Below the pieces are notes generated by a model, which did no database searches, had not been told where the DNA came from, and was given only the letters and a program-made list of their open reading frames with translations. Positions 35,379 through 43,680 of a stretch of DNA of 64,000 nt are shown piece by piece. Both the position numbers and the translations under genes were made by a program. This DNA is from Chryseobacterium sp. 7 (lineage in GTDB: Bacteria > Bacteroidota > Bacteroidia > Flavobacteriales > Weeksellaceae): contig NZ_RCCA01000001.1 of NCBI RefSeq assembly GCF_003663845.1, forward strand, positions 2,666,001 through 2,730,000, given 5' to 3'. The stretch's first letter is position 1, and every line of letters starts with the position of its first letter.

Positions 35379-36092
35379 TTAAATCTTTCTTTTCTTTTTA
35401 GTAGTAATCACCACTACTCCATCTTTGGCTTTTTCACCATACTTTGCAGACGCAGAAGCTCCTTTCAGAATATTCATTGTTTTTATCAGATTAGGATCCA
35501 GTGCTTTTACTTTTTCATAATTACTTAATTTCCCATCTACAATGTACATAGGCTGGTATGCTGCTCCGCTTGATGGAGCCCTGCCAATACGTATACTATT
35601 ATTCTCTTTAGGAGACTGACCAACCGTTACCCCTGATAATTTTGCAGCCATTTCTTTTCTTTCTTTTTCTTTGTTGTCTAATAAAGCATTAGCAGGTATT
35701 ATTGAAACTGACCCAAACAATTTCTGATCTTGCTGGTTATTGAATTCAGATAAGAATATGGCTTGTATCTCGTTTGTTTTTAAGATGTCATTAGCAGACT
35801 TTTGCTGTGCATTCACCGTAACAATTCCTCCCGTTGTCAGCATAAAACCAACAGCAAATTTCACCAACAGCGTATTCATATAAGAATAATTCAAGTCTCT
35901 GTTGAGCTGTGATGGATTAAAATTTCCGCAGATTTCCTGCGAAGCACTGGTAAAAACCTCTATCACCTCATCATCCGAAGATTTCCTGAAATCTCTTACC
36001 GTTTTGGAACAGACCGAACAAAATCTTCCTTTTTCATCAGGCGTCATGGTGTTCCAATTTTCATGACAGGGGTTTGGTACCGTTACTTTCAT
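35379..36092 (-). CDS. membrane-tethered protein with CHENW-type Cys motif and TonB-plug-like C-terminus (paralogue 2)
   Basis: From the ATG at 36090-36092 the product has 237 residues (MKVTVPNPCHENWNTM). Its order equals that of its neighbour: Cys/His module (CHENW, GRFCSVCSKTVRDF, EICGNFN), one membrane helix (LLVKFAVGFMLTTGGIVTVNA), a longer linker, then a plug-like domain with MYIVDGKLSNYEKV, LKGASASAKYGEKAKDGVVVITTK. The plug motif is that of SusC/RagA-type receptors (the GASASAxYGxxAxxGVVxITTK pattern). It could sense or guide TonB or receptor assembly; this is speculation. Confidence 0.82.
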   Translation of the reverse strand: MKVTVPNPCHENWNTMTPDEKGRFCSVCSKTVRDFRKSSDDEVIEVFTSASQEICGNFNPSQLNRDLNYSYMNTLLVKFAVGFMLTTGGIVTVNAQQKSANDILKTNEIQAIFLSEFNNQQDQKLFGSVSIIPANALLDNKEKERKEMAAKLSGVTVGQSPKENNSIRIGRAPSSGAAYQPMYIVDGKLSNYEKVKALDPNLIKTMNILKGASASAKYGEKAKDGVVVITTKKKRKI

Positions 36093-36442
36093 AGAATGTC
36101 TTTTCTTATAAAGATGCATTGGTGAAAGAAAAGGTTGGAAGGCATGTGAAATATTAGCAAGATGTTACTATTGTTTTAGGTTTCCTGCGGTGTTGGGATG
36201 TTACAAACATATTTGCTTTTAATAATCCTAGGATTCGGGTGATTTGCTTTGCTATTGTTTTAGAGTTTTGGAGGGGTTGGAAGGTTACAAATGGATGTCT
36301 TTTGAGGTTGGGAGTTTTTAATTACGGGAAACCGTAAGGTTTTAAAAATCATGTAGTTTATGTTTGATAAAATTTCCGTGAAAATACGGAAATGAATATA
36401 TTATTAGCTTTTTATATTTAACAATAAAATTCAATTAAATTT
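36093..36442. other. intergenic region between divergent genes, with direct repeat
   Basis: The 350-bp gap holds an imperfect direct repeat of about 46 bp, 36168-36213 and 36251-36297. Both begin CTATTGTTTTAG and include GTTACAAA. No ORF seen. The downstream half is very AT-rich. Confidence 0.5.
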
Positions 36443-38338
36443 ATGATTAAAGAAATAACAACAAATCTGATTATTGAAAAACAAGATCAATTAAAAATAA
36501 TTAAAGAAAAAATTAATTCTCTAAATTCACAAGATCCTGTAATTTTAAAGTATATCGAAAATTTAACCTTTGCTGAAAGTTATTTAAATAAGATTAACAC
36601 AGATTTAAATGAAGATATTATTCCTGAAACTTTTTATGATAAAGTAAATAATACTATTGCTACACTAAATACAACTGATATTATAAATTTTTTAAACATT
36701 GAAAATCAAACAATCGACATCGAACCTTTAAAATATTATTGTACTTCAAAGCCACTTGATGCTGTAGACGCTCTTATCACTTATAAATTTTATAAAGATT
36801 TAGATTTTTTTACAGAAAACATTGTAGTTGTCGGAGCAAATGGCTCTGGAAAATCCACACTTGCAAATAGTCTGAAGTCAATAATTAATGAAAGAGATGG
36901 TATCGTTATTTCAGCACAAAAATTATTAATTATCCCAACTTTTGATAATATACCTAACTTTAATAGTTCTACTAAAGAATATAATCAGTATCAAAATAAC
37001 TATATTGACAGTAAGACAACATATAATGCTTCTCGGACAGATGACATCCCTTACGATGAAACTAGAAAATACTCTTCTGAATACAAATATGTATTAAAAG
37101 CATTAATAGCCGAAAGAGCTCATAAAAGAAATGTATTTTGTGATAATTTTCAAAATGATGTTAATGTAAATAAAAATGATTTACATAGTAAACTAGATAA
37201 AGCAATTGAAATATGGAATTCATTGATTGAGCATAGAGAGATGTTTTTTAGCGAAAATAATGAGATCCTTATTAAAGACACTGTTGGTAATAGTCAATAT
37301 CCTGCTTATAAAATGAGTGATGGAGAAAAAATTATTCTATTTTTAATTGGACGTGTTTTACTCTCTAATACAAATTCTATGATAATTATTGATGAACCTG
37401 AGATGTATCTTCATAAAGTTATCGTTAATAAGCTTTGGGATATGTTAGAAAACTTAAGACAAGAATGTATTTTTGTATACCTAACTCATGATTTGGATTT
37501 TGCATCGTCTAGAAAAGCAAAAAAGTATTGGATTAGAGATTTCAAATATCCAATAAGATGGGATATAGAAGGTATCCCGGAAAATGATATTCCTGAAAAT
37601 CTTTTAATGAAATTACTAGGAAGCAGAAAAAAAATACTTTTTTGTGAAGGGAAAAAAGATAGCCTAGATATACAAATATTTGAAATATTATTTCCTAATT
37701 ACACAATTATTCCTCTTTCAAGTTGTACAGATGTAATTAACTATGTTCGTTCATTTAATAAAATCCCCAATAAAAATATTGAAGCAATAGGTTTTATTGA
37801 TAGAGATTTTAGAGTTCAAGAACAAATAGATAAGTTTGAAACTGAAAATATATTCTCTTATTCAGTTGCTGAAATTGAAAATTTATTTTTAATAAAGGAC
37901 TTTGTACAAAAATATGCAGAATATAAAAAAGAAACTATTGATTTACAAGAATTAGAGAATAAAGTTATCACTCTTCTGGACAGAAATAAAATAACTCAGG
38001 CATCTAATTTTTTATCATCAAATATAAATTACAAATTTTCAGAGTCGCATGTAAAGAAAGGTAATAGTTTTCATGAGGCAGAAAGTCATCTAAATACCTT
38101 CATTAACGAACTAAATATAAACGATATTTATAATGAAAGAATCACTCTTCTTGATCAAATAATAAATGAAAAAGATTATTCTAAAACAATTTTATTATAT
38201 AACAATAAAGGCTTAATGAGTGTTATTGAAGAGTTGCTATCTCTTAGATCTAACACTTATCGTTTTAAAGCATTAGAGTTTTTAAACATTGATGAAGATG
38301 CTAAAACAATATTAAAAAGAGCTTTACCTAATGTATAA
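36443..38338 (+). CDS. AAA/ABC-type ATPase fused to DUF4435/TOPRIM-like domain, candidate phage-defence protein
   Basis: The 631-residue single protein has a helical lead (1-115), an SMC/OLD-like ATPase with Walker A GANGSGKST (131-139), ABC signature MSDGEK (291-296), Walker B IIIDEPE (314-320) and switch His349 in LTHD, then a C-terminal domain with ILFCEGKKDS (Glu402) and GFIDRD (Asp453, Asp455), the metal-binding pattern of TOPRIM/DUF4435. The same ATPase plus DUF4435 pair makes up the PARIS defence system (AriA, AriB), sometimes as one fused protein; OLD-family nucleases are related. The gene is markedly more AT-rich than its neighbours and stands alone, as expected of an acquired defence gene. 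Confidence 0.82.
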   Translation: MIKEITTNLIIEKQDQLKIIKEKINSLNSQDPVILKYIENLTFAESYLNKINTDLNEDIIPETFYDKVNNTIATLNTTDIINFLNIENQTIDIEPLKYYCTSKPLDAVDALITYKFYKDLDFFTENIVVVGANGSGKSTLANSLKSIINERDGIVISAQKLLIIPTFDNIPNFNSSTKEYNQYQNNYIDSKTTYNASRTDDIPYDETRKYSSEYKYVLKALIAERAHKRNVFCDNFQNDVNVNKNDLHSKLDKAIEIWNSLIEHREMFFSENNEILIKDTVGNSQYPAYKMSDGEKIILFLIGRVLLSNTNSMIIIDEPEMYLHKVIVNKLWDMLENLRQECIFVYLTHDLDFASSRKAKKYWIRDFKYPIRWDIEGIPENDIPENLLMKLLGSRKKILFCEGKKDSLDIQIFEILFPNYTIIPLSSCTDVINYVRSFNKIPNKNIEAIGFIDRDFRVQEQIDKFETENIFSYSVAEIENLFLIKDFVQKYAEYKKETIDLQELENKVITLLDRNKITQASNFLSSNINYKFSESHVKKGNSFHEAESHLNTFINELNINDIYNERITLLDQIINEKDYSKTILLYNNKGLMSVIEELLSLRSNTYRFKALEFLNIDEDAKTILKRALPNV

Positions 38339-38450
38339 GAACATTAACAGCATCGGGCTTTAGCCCAATATAAAAAAAGAAAAATACAAAATGCTTTAGC
38401 TAAAGCCTAATTTTAAGTTTCGGCTAAAGCCAATTAATTATATTACACAC

Positions 38451-38480
38451 AAAAGAAACGGGCTAAAGCCCGTTTCTTTT
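38451..38480. terminator. bidirectional terminator between defence gene and hutU
   Basis: AAAAGAAACGGGCT and AGCCCGTTTCTTTT make a perfect 14-bp stem with a 2-base loop. Related GGCTTTAGCC/GGCTAAAGCC motifs occur from 38350 on, part of a dispersed family. Confidence 0.8.
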
Positions 38481-38498
38481 GAATTATTTGTTTTTATA

Positions 38499-40484
38499 TT
38501 ACAATAAATTTTCATCCACAAAATTCGGAAGCGTCACTTTCAGATTCGGCTCTGCTTCCATAGCTCTTTTAATGGCGAAAACAGCGCCTTCATTTCTTGC
38601 CCAGCTTCTTCTTGAGATTCCGTTGTTGACGTCCCAGAAAAGCATAGACTTTAATCTTCTGTCGGCATCATCGCTTCCGTCCAGCAGCATTCCGAAACCT
38701 CCGTTAATCACTTCTCCCCAGCCTACTCCGCCTCCATTGTGAATGGAAACCCAGGTAGCTCCACGGAAACTGTCACCAATTACGTTGTGAATAGCCATAT
38801 CTGCTGTAAATCTTGATCCGTCGTAAATATTGGAAGTTTCTCTGTAAGGAGAATCTGTTCCCGAAACATCATGATGGTCTCTACCCAATACTACAGGTCC
38901 TATTTCTCCATTTTTAATCGCTTTGTTGAAGGCTTCGGCAATTTTCATTCTTCCTTCTGCATCTGCATAAAGAATTCTTGCCTGAGAGCCTACTACCAGT
39001 TTATTTTCCTGTGCTCCTTTGATCCACTGGATGTTGTCTTTCATCTGCTGCTGGATCTCTTCAGGAGAGTTTTTCACCATTTCTTCCAATACTGCGCAGG
39101 CAATATCATCCGTTTTCTGAAGATCTTCCGGCTTTCCGCTGGAACATACCCAACGGAACGGCCCGAAACCATAGTCAAAACACATAGGTCCCATAATATC
39201 CTGCACATAACTCGGATATTTGAATTCTCTTCCTAATGTAGGGTTTTCTGCCATTACATCTGCTCCGGCTCTGGAAGCTTCCAGTAAAAAGGCATTTCCA
39301 TAATCGAAGAAATACGTTCCTTTTTCTGTATGTTTGTTGATGGCTGCAGCATGTCTTCTTAATGTTTCCTGAACTTTTTCTTTGAATAATTCAGGGTTTT
39401 CTGCCATCATGGTATTAGATTCTTCAAAGCTTTGTCCTGCAGGATAGTAACCACCTGCCCAAGGATTGTGAAGTGAAGTCTGGTCTGAGCCGATGTCTAT
39501 TCTTACATCTTCCTGATCAAATTTCTCCCAAACTTCTACAATATTTCCAAGGTAAGCCAAAGACACGGTTTCTTTATTAGCCTGCGCTTCTCTTACTCTT
39601 TTTACCAGTTCATCAAGGTTTTCATGAATTTCATTCACCCATTTCTGATCGTGACGAATTTTAGTAATTTTTGGATTCACTTCTGCACATACCGTAACAC
39701 AGCCTGCAATATTTCCTGCTTTGGGCTGAGCTCCACTCATTCCACCTAACCCTGAAGTAACGAAAAGCCCTCCTTTTGGTTCTTTTTTAATTTTTCTGAA
39801 AGCATTTAATACCGTAATCGTTGTTCCGTGAACAATCCCCTGCGGGCCGATATACATGTAACTTCCTGCCGTCATCTGCCCGTACTGGGTAACACCCAAT
39901 GCATTGAATTTTTCCCAGTCATCCGGTTTCGAATAATTTGGAATCATCATCCCATTCGTTACAACAACTCTTGGTGCATCTTTATGAGACGGAAACAATC
40001 CCATCGGATGTCCTGAATACATCACCAATGTCTGATCATTATTCATTTCCGACAGATATTTCATCGTCAGCAGATACTGCGCCCAGTTTGAGAAAACCGC
40101 TCCATTTCCACCATAAGTAATCAGTTCATGAGGGTGCTGTGCCACGGCATAATCCAGGTTATTCTGAATCATCAGCATAATAGCTTTTGCCTGCTCAGAT
40201 TTTCCGGGATAGTCTGTGATAGGTCTTGCCTTCATTTCATAATCCGGACGGAAACGGTACATGTAAATTCTTCCGTAATCTTCCAGTTCCTGCTTAAATT
40301 CAGGAATCAGTTCTGCGTGAAACTGAGGTTCAAAATAACGTAAAGCATTCTTCAATGCCAGTTTTTTCTCTTCTTCCCCTAAAATTTCTTTACGCTTCGG
40401 AGCATGGTTGATATTGGTTTCGTATGGTTTTGGCTGTGGCAGCTGACTGGGAATCCCCTGCTGTATCTGTTCTTGGAATGTCAT
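38499..40484 (-). CDS. hutU: urocanate hydratase
   Basis: The 661-residue protein matches urocanase: YGRIYMYRFRP, AQYLLTMKYLSEM, TAGSYMYIGPQGIVHGT, GLFVTSGLGGMSGAQPKA as the NAD+-binding stretch, SDQTSLHNPWAGGYYP and, near the end, the VSIHNGGGVGWGEVINGG loop. It converts urocanate to imidazolonepropionate in histidine breakdown, with NAD+ as electrophile. The Bacteroidota version is longer than the 550-residue proteobacterial enzyme. No other hut gene is nearby. Confidence 0.96.
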   Translation of the reverse strand: MTFQEQIQQGIPSQLPQPKPYETNINHAPKRKEILGEEEKKLALKNALRYFEPQFHAELIPEFKQELEDYGRIYMYRFRPDYEMKARPITDYPGKSEQAKAIMLMIQNNLDYAVAQHPHELITYGGNGAVFSNWAQYLLTMKYLSEMNNDQTLVMYSGHPMGLFPSHKDAPRVVVTNGMMIPNYSKPDDWEKFNALGVTQYGQMTAGSYMYIGPQGIVHGTTITVLNAFRKIKKEPKGGLFVTSGLGGMSGAQPKAGNIAGCVTVCAEVNPKITKIRHDQKWVNEIHENLDELVKRVREAQANKETVSLAYLGNIVEVWEKFDQEDVRIDIGSDQTSLHNPWAGGYYPAGQSFEESNTMMAENPELFKEKVQETLRRHAAAINKHTEKGTYFFDYGNAFLLEASRAGADVMAENPTLGREFKYPSYVQDIMGPMCFDYGFGPFRWVCSSGKPEDLQKTDDIACAVLEEMVKNSPEEIQQQMKDNIQWIKGAQENKLVVGSQARILYADAEGRMKIAEAFNKAIKNGEIGPVVLGRDHHDVSGTDSPYRETSNIYDGSRFTADMAIHNVIGDSFRGATWVSIHNGGGVGWGEVINGGFGMLLDGSDDADRRLKSMLFWDVNNGISRRSWARNEGAVFAIKRAMEAEPNLKVTLPNFVDENLL

Positions 40485-40580
40485 ATTACTATTTAAAGGT
40501 CTATGTTTTAAACAATGTTTGAAGTCTTAAAGATATTCAAAATAGGAAATATAGGCAAGGGGAAAGGGAAGAATGAGTGA

Positions 40581-40631
40581 GGGTTTAAGGTTTAGGGTTT
40601 AGGGTTTAGGGTTTAGGGTTTAGGGTTTAGG
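40581..40631 (+). repeat. TTTAGGG tandem heptamer repeat
   Basis: About six to seven units of GGGTTTA in a row, the first one altered to GGGTTTAAGG. It lies between hutU and the DUF559 element. The heptamer equals the plant telomere unit by chance, and it is related to the ATCCCTA heptamers of repeat copy C. Confidence 0.85.
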
Positions 40632-40700
40632 CAAAATTATCTAATCTGTAAATCAACCACCATTTGATATTAAATACTATATTTGAAAATACACACCTGA

Positions 40701-40759
40701 ATTCCCCTCTTCTGGAGGGGTGGATTTCAAAGTTAAAAACTTTGGAAGACGGGGTGGTC
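40701..40759 (-). repeat. double-hairpin dispersed repeat, copy D (inverted, left flank of DUF559 gene)
   Basis: Read on the minus strand it runs GACCACCCCGTCTTCC, an AAAGTT/AACTTT hairpin, ATCCACCCCTCC, AGA, then AGGGGAATT. It ends 16 bp before the ATG of the endonuclease and has the CGTCTTC subtype shared only with copy E. Confidence 0.85.
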
Positions 40760-40775
40760 AAAAAACAGCACAATC

Positions 40776-41213
40776 ATGAAAGAAATCCTTACCGTCATCA
40801 ACGGAATTCCGATCCGTAGGAATTTCGTTGAGAACCTACCCTACAATCCCCATTTAAAGGTATTATTAAAAGAAAAACGCAAAGCCCGGATTTTGGGTGA
40901 GGTTATATTCTGGAAAAAAGTCCTTGCAAAAAAATTTCATAGGATTGATTTTGACAGACAAAGAATTATTGGAAATTATATTGTTGATTTCTATGTGAAA
41001 ACGCTGGGGCTCATTATAGAAATAGATGGTTCAAGCCATGATGAGAAACAAGTTTATGACAGGATAAGAGAGGAATATCTTGAATCTTTGGGACTATTGG
41101 TTTTCAGAATCAGTGATTTTGATGTAAAGAATAGTCTGAATATTGTGATGAAGGAACTGCAGGATTTTATTATACGTCACTATGGAACCACCCCGTCTTC
41201 AAAAATTCTTTAA
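40776..41213 (+). CDS. DUF559 PD-(D/E)XK endonuclease-like protein
   Basis: The 145-residue protein starts MKEILTVINGIPIRRNFV and has the DUF559/Vsr-like nuclease core: GEVIFWKKVL (Glu), DRQRIIGNYIVDFYVK (Asp), LIIEIDGSSHDEK (ExD and His) and LGLLVFRISDFDV. These are the residues expected of an active PD-(D/E)XK site. Family members are often annotated as endonuclease domain proteins with no known job. The last residues (GTTPSSKIL) are encoded by repeat copy E, so gene and repeat have evolved together. See the flanking repeats. Confidence 0.9.
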   Translation: MKEILTVINGIPIRRNFVENLPYNPHLKVLLKEKRKARILGEVIFWKKVLAKKFHRIDFDRQRIIGNYIVDFYVKTLGLIIEIDGSSHDEKQVYDRIREEYLESLGLLVFRISDFDVKNSLNIVMKELQDFIIRHYGTTPSSKIL

Positions 41214-41246
41214 ATTTTTGAATCCACCCCTCCAAGGGAGGGGAAT
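41187..41246 (+). repeat. double-hairpin dispersed repeat, copy E (right flank of DUF559 gene)
   Basis: ACCACCCCGTCTTC, a TTCAAAAATT/AAATTTTTGAA hairpin, TCCACCCCTCC, AAG, GGAGGGGAATT. It is in inverse orientation to copy D and holds the nuclease stop codon at 41211-41213. Confidence 0.85.
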
Positions 41247-41328
41247 TGCCATTACTAAAATTTGTTGTTATTCAACATAAAAAAACCTTACTGAAATTCA
41301 ATAAGGCTGGTTTTTGTATCGTCAAAGT

Positions 41329-41622
41329 TTAGGTTAAAACATCATCATTTTCTTCTTCATGATCATCTTCATTATCGCTGAGACTCCAGTAGTTATTTTC
41401 TTCATCTTCCTCTCCTATTTCTTCCATTTCATCATCATCTTCAGCACCTGGAATATCTAAGCCTTTATCAATTTTATCATCATCAAAATCTTCGTCCAGA
41501 ATAGGGTTCCCGTCTCCATCGAGCGAAATATGTTTTTCTCTCTTAAATATATCTTCATTGGGGTTATAATCCATCTGTTCTAACCTCTTGTTTTGTTCAT
41601 TACTATTTTTCTCTGGTGCCAT
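41329..41622 (-). CDS. acidic hypothetical protein
   Basis: The 97-residue protein (MAPEKNSNEQNKRLEQMDYN) has a basic lead, then is strongly acidic: DEDFDDDKIDKG, EDDDEMEEIGEEDEENN, NEDDHEEENDDV. It has no signal peptide or membrane helix and is probably disordered. Similar acidic proteins are common in Flavobacteriia. Function unknown. A weak hairpin at 41281-41317 may end its transcript. Confidence 0.75.
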   Translation of the reverse strand: MAPEKNSNEQNKRLEQMDYNPNEDIFKREKHISLDGDGNPILDEDFDDDKIDKGLDIPGAEDDDEMEEIGEEDEENNYWSLSDNEDDHEEENDDVLT

Positions 41623-41671
41623 ACTATTTAAGATTTTAGGTTTATATAATCAGAACAAAAATAATTCCAAG

Positions 41672-42658
41672 TTATGATGATTGATGAGAATAAACGTCAG
41701 GATTTGCACAATTTGGCATTTTCTCGTTTTTTGAAAAGGCGATAATATTTCCTGCTGCCAGTCTCGCCATCCCATTTCGGGCTTCAACTGTTGCCGAACC
41801 TATGTGCGGCAGGATACAAACGCTGGATAACCCAAGAATAGGATCGTCCACCGGCATAGGTTCCGGGTTGGTAACATCCAGACCGGCTCCCCATATTTTC
41901 TTGTCAACGAGTGCCTGATAAAGATCTTTCTGATTATGAAAACCTCCTCTGGCTGTATTGATAAAAATAGCATTGGGTTTCATCTGCTCAAATATGGACT
42001 CATTAAATAATTCTTTCTGCCCAGAAGTGAAATTAGCATGTATACTCAATACATCTGAGTTTTTGATCAGTTCTTCAAAAGAAACATAGGCTGCTCCCAA
42101 TTCCTTTTCGGCTTCTTCATTGTGATGGCGGTTGTGATAAATGATATTCATTCCGAAAGCCTTCTTTGACTTTTCAGCCATTTCATAACCAATACGTCCC
42201 AGTCCGAAAATCCCAAGTGTTTTTCCGTACAATTCCTGTCCCAATGCATGTAAAGGATCAAAGGCTCCCCAGTTATCATCTTTTACTTTCTGGAAATTAT
42301 AGCTTGCTCTTCTTGCCACAGACTGCATCAGTAAAAAAGCGACATCTGAAGTTGCCCTGCTCAAAACATCAGGGGTATTTCCCACCGGGATATTCCTTTT
42401 GGTCGCTTCCTGAATATCTACATGATCAAATCCTACGGAATATAAAGCGATGGCTTTGATATTCGGGCAGGTATCAAAGAAATTTTTATCATACTTAAAG
42501 TCTCCGCTTACATTCAGAATGGCATCTGTATTTTTACAGTAGCTAAGCCACTCTTCGTAAGAAAGATTTTCTTTTTCCGGAAAAATAATTTCCAGATCTG
42601 CTTCTTCCAGCATTTTAATTCCTGTTTCGGGAATTCTTTTATTGATAAAAACTTTCAT
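41672..42658 (-). CDS. D-2-hydroxyacid dehydrogenase (glyoxylate/hydroxypyruvate reductase-like)
   Basis: The 328-residue protein has the NAD-binding motif GKTLGIFGLGRIGYEMA (about 144-160) and the catalytic residues of D-isomer 2-hydroxyacid dehydrogenases: Arg in FINTARGG, Glu in DVTNPEPMP and His in CILPHIGSAT. The N-terminal domain begins MKVFINKRIPETGIKML, as in glyoxylate reductases. It reduces a 2-oxoacid with NAD(P)H; the exact substrate is not clear. Confidence 0.92.
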   Translation of the reverse strand: MKVFINKRIPETGIKMLEEADLEIIFPEKENLSYEEWLSYCKNTDAILNVSGDFKYDKNFFDTCPNIKAIALYSVGFDHVDIQEATKRNIPVGNTPDVLSRATSDVAFLLMQSVARRASYNFQKVKDDNWGAFDPLHALGQELYGKTLGIFGLGRIGYEMAEKSKKAFGMNIIYHNRHHNEEAEKELGAAYVSFEELIKNSDVLSIHANFTSGQKELFNESIFEQMKPNAIFINTARGGFHNQKDLYQALVDKKIWGAGLDVTNPEPMPVDDPILGLSSVCILPHIGSATVEARNGMARLAAGNIIAFSKNEKMPNCANPDVYSHQSS

Positions 42659-42928
42659 TGTATTGTTGATTGATGATTGTAAATAAAAAACCTCACTCGC
42701 AAAAAGTAAGGTTATTGAACTTTAATATTAAAAATTTGTTTCTTTTCATCTGAATGTTCTGTTCAGTATCTATTTTATTTTTCCTTTGATGAAAAAATTT
42801 CAGGATCGAGGGATTTTAATTCTATCAATTTTCATTCCGAAATGGGCGAAAATATTTTAAAATTGGATTAAAATCAGATGAATTTTATTGATGAAAAAGT
42901 GGAATAAACTCTATTCCTATTGATACAA

Positions 42929-43579
42929 TTATTGATTGGTATTTCCCAGCATCGGAACAAATTTATAAGCTCCGAATTCTTCTTTTTCAAATTCTGTAGG
43001 GCCTACTTTTGTGAATCTGTATAAAACCTGTTCATCCGTTGGTCCTAATGGAATCACCATTATTCCTCCGACGTTCAGTTGTTTTAAAAGTTCTGTCGGT
43101 AATGTGGAAGCCCCACAGGTTACAATGATTTTATCAAAAGGAGCGAAAGTAGGAAGCCCGGCAAAACCATCACCAAAACTTTGGAATTTTGGAAATAAAT
43201 GAAGCTCTCTAAGCTTCTTTTTAGAAAAATCAAAAAGATCTTTTTGTCTTTCCACTGTATATACATGAGCTTTCATAGCCAATAGAACAGCAGTTTGATA
43301 TCCGCATCCTGTTCCAATTTCCAATACTTTTTCACCTGGTTTTACCTTCAACAGTTCAGACTGTTCCGCTACCGTGGAAGGATGAGAAATAGTCTGGTGC
43401 GCCAGAATGGGAAATGCCCTGTCTTCATAAGCAAAATCTTCAAAAATACTTTCGATAAAAAGGTGTCTCGGAACTTCACTCATTGCCCGAAGTACATTTT
43501 CATCTGAAATTCCAATTCTGTTTCGAAGATACTCGACTAAAATCTTTCTTTTTCCTTTATGTACAAACGAATCCTGCAT
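42929..43579 (-). CDS. pcm: protein-L-isoaspartate O-methyltransferase
   Basis: The 216-residue protein has the PIMT landmarks: VPRHLFI, AHQTISHPSTVA, the SAM motif VLEIGTGCGYQTAVL (about 82-96), IIVTCGAS, and MVIPLG. It methylates isoaspartyl residues in damaged proteins so that they can revert to aspartate. Length is normal. It stands alone between the dehydrogenase and a lipoprotein gene. Confidence 0.95.
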   Translation of the reverse strand: MQDSFVHKGKRKILVEYLRNRIGISDENVLRAMSEVPRHLFIESIFEDFAYEDRAFPILAHQTISHPSTVAEQSELLKVKPGEKVLEIGTGCGYQTAVLLAMKAHVYTVERQKDLFDFSKKKLRELHLFPKFQSFGDGFAGLPTFAPFDKIIVTCGASTLPTELLKQLNVGGIMVIPLGPTDEQVLYRFTKVGPTEFEKEEFGAYKFVPMLGNTNQ

Positions 43580-43642
43580 TTGACAAAAGTAAGAAATTAG
43601 AAATTAGATTTCAGAAATTGCAGCAAAGAATTATCCACAAAA

Positions 43643-43672
43643 AATAAGCAATCAAAAAATGACTGCTTTGTT
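43643..43672 (-). terminator. terminator after FnIII-like lipoprotein gene
   Basis: AAGCAaTCA and TGAcTGCTT form a stem with one mismatch, followed on the minus strand by a T run. It lies 9 bp past the lipoprotein stop. Confidence 0.55.
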
Positions 43673-43680
43673 TTTGTTTC

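Larger units (their letters stand above)
40701..41246 (+). mobile_element. candidate repeat-associated DUF559 element
   Basis: A 546-bp unit: inverted repeat copy D, the DUF559 endonuclease gene, then repeat copy E in opposite orientation. The gene fits between the two repeats almost without spare sequence, and its stop codon lies inside copy E. Four more copies of the same repeat lie elsewhere in the window without the gene. This resembles REP elements with their RAYT transposase. Mobility is inferred, not shown. Confidence 0.6.

Noticed and set aside
40581..40631. TTTAGGG array as a CRISPR or a real telomere
   Set aside because: There are no spacers, and units are only 7 bp in tandem; a bacterial chromosome interior has no telomere.
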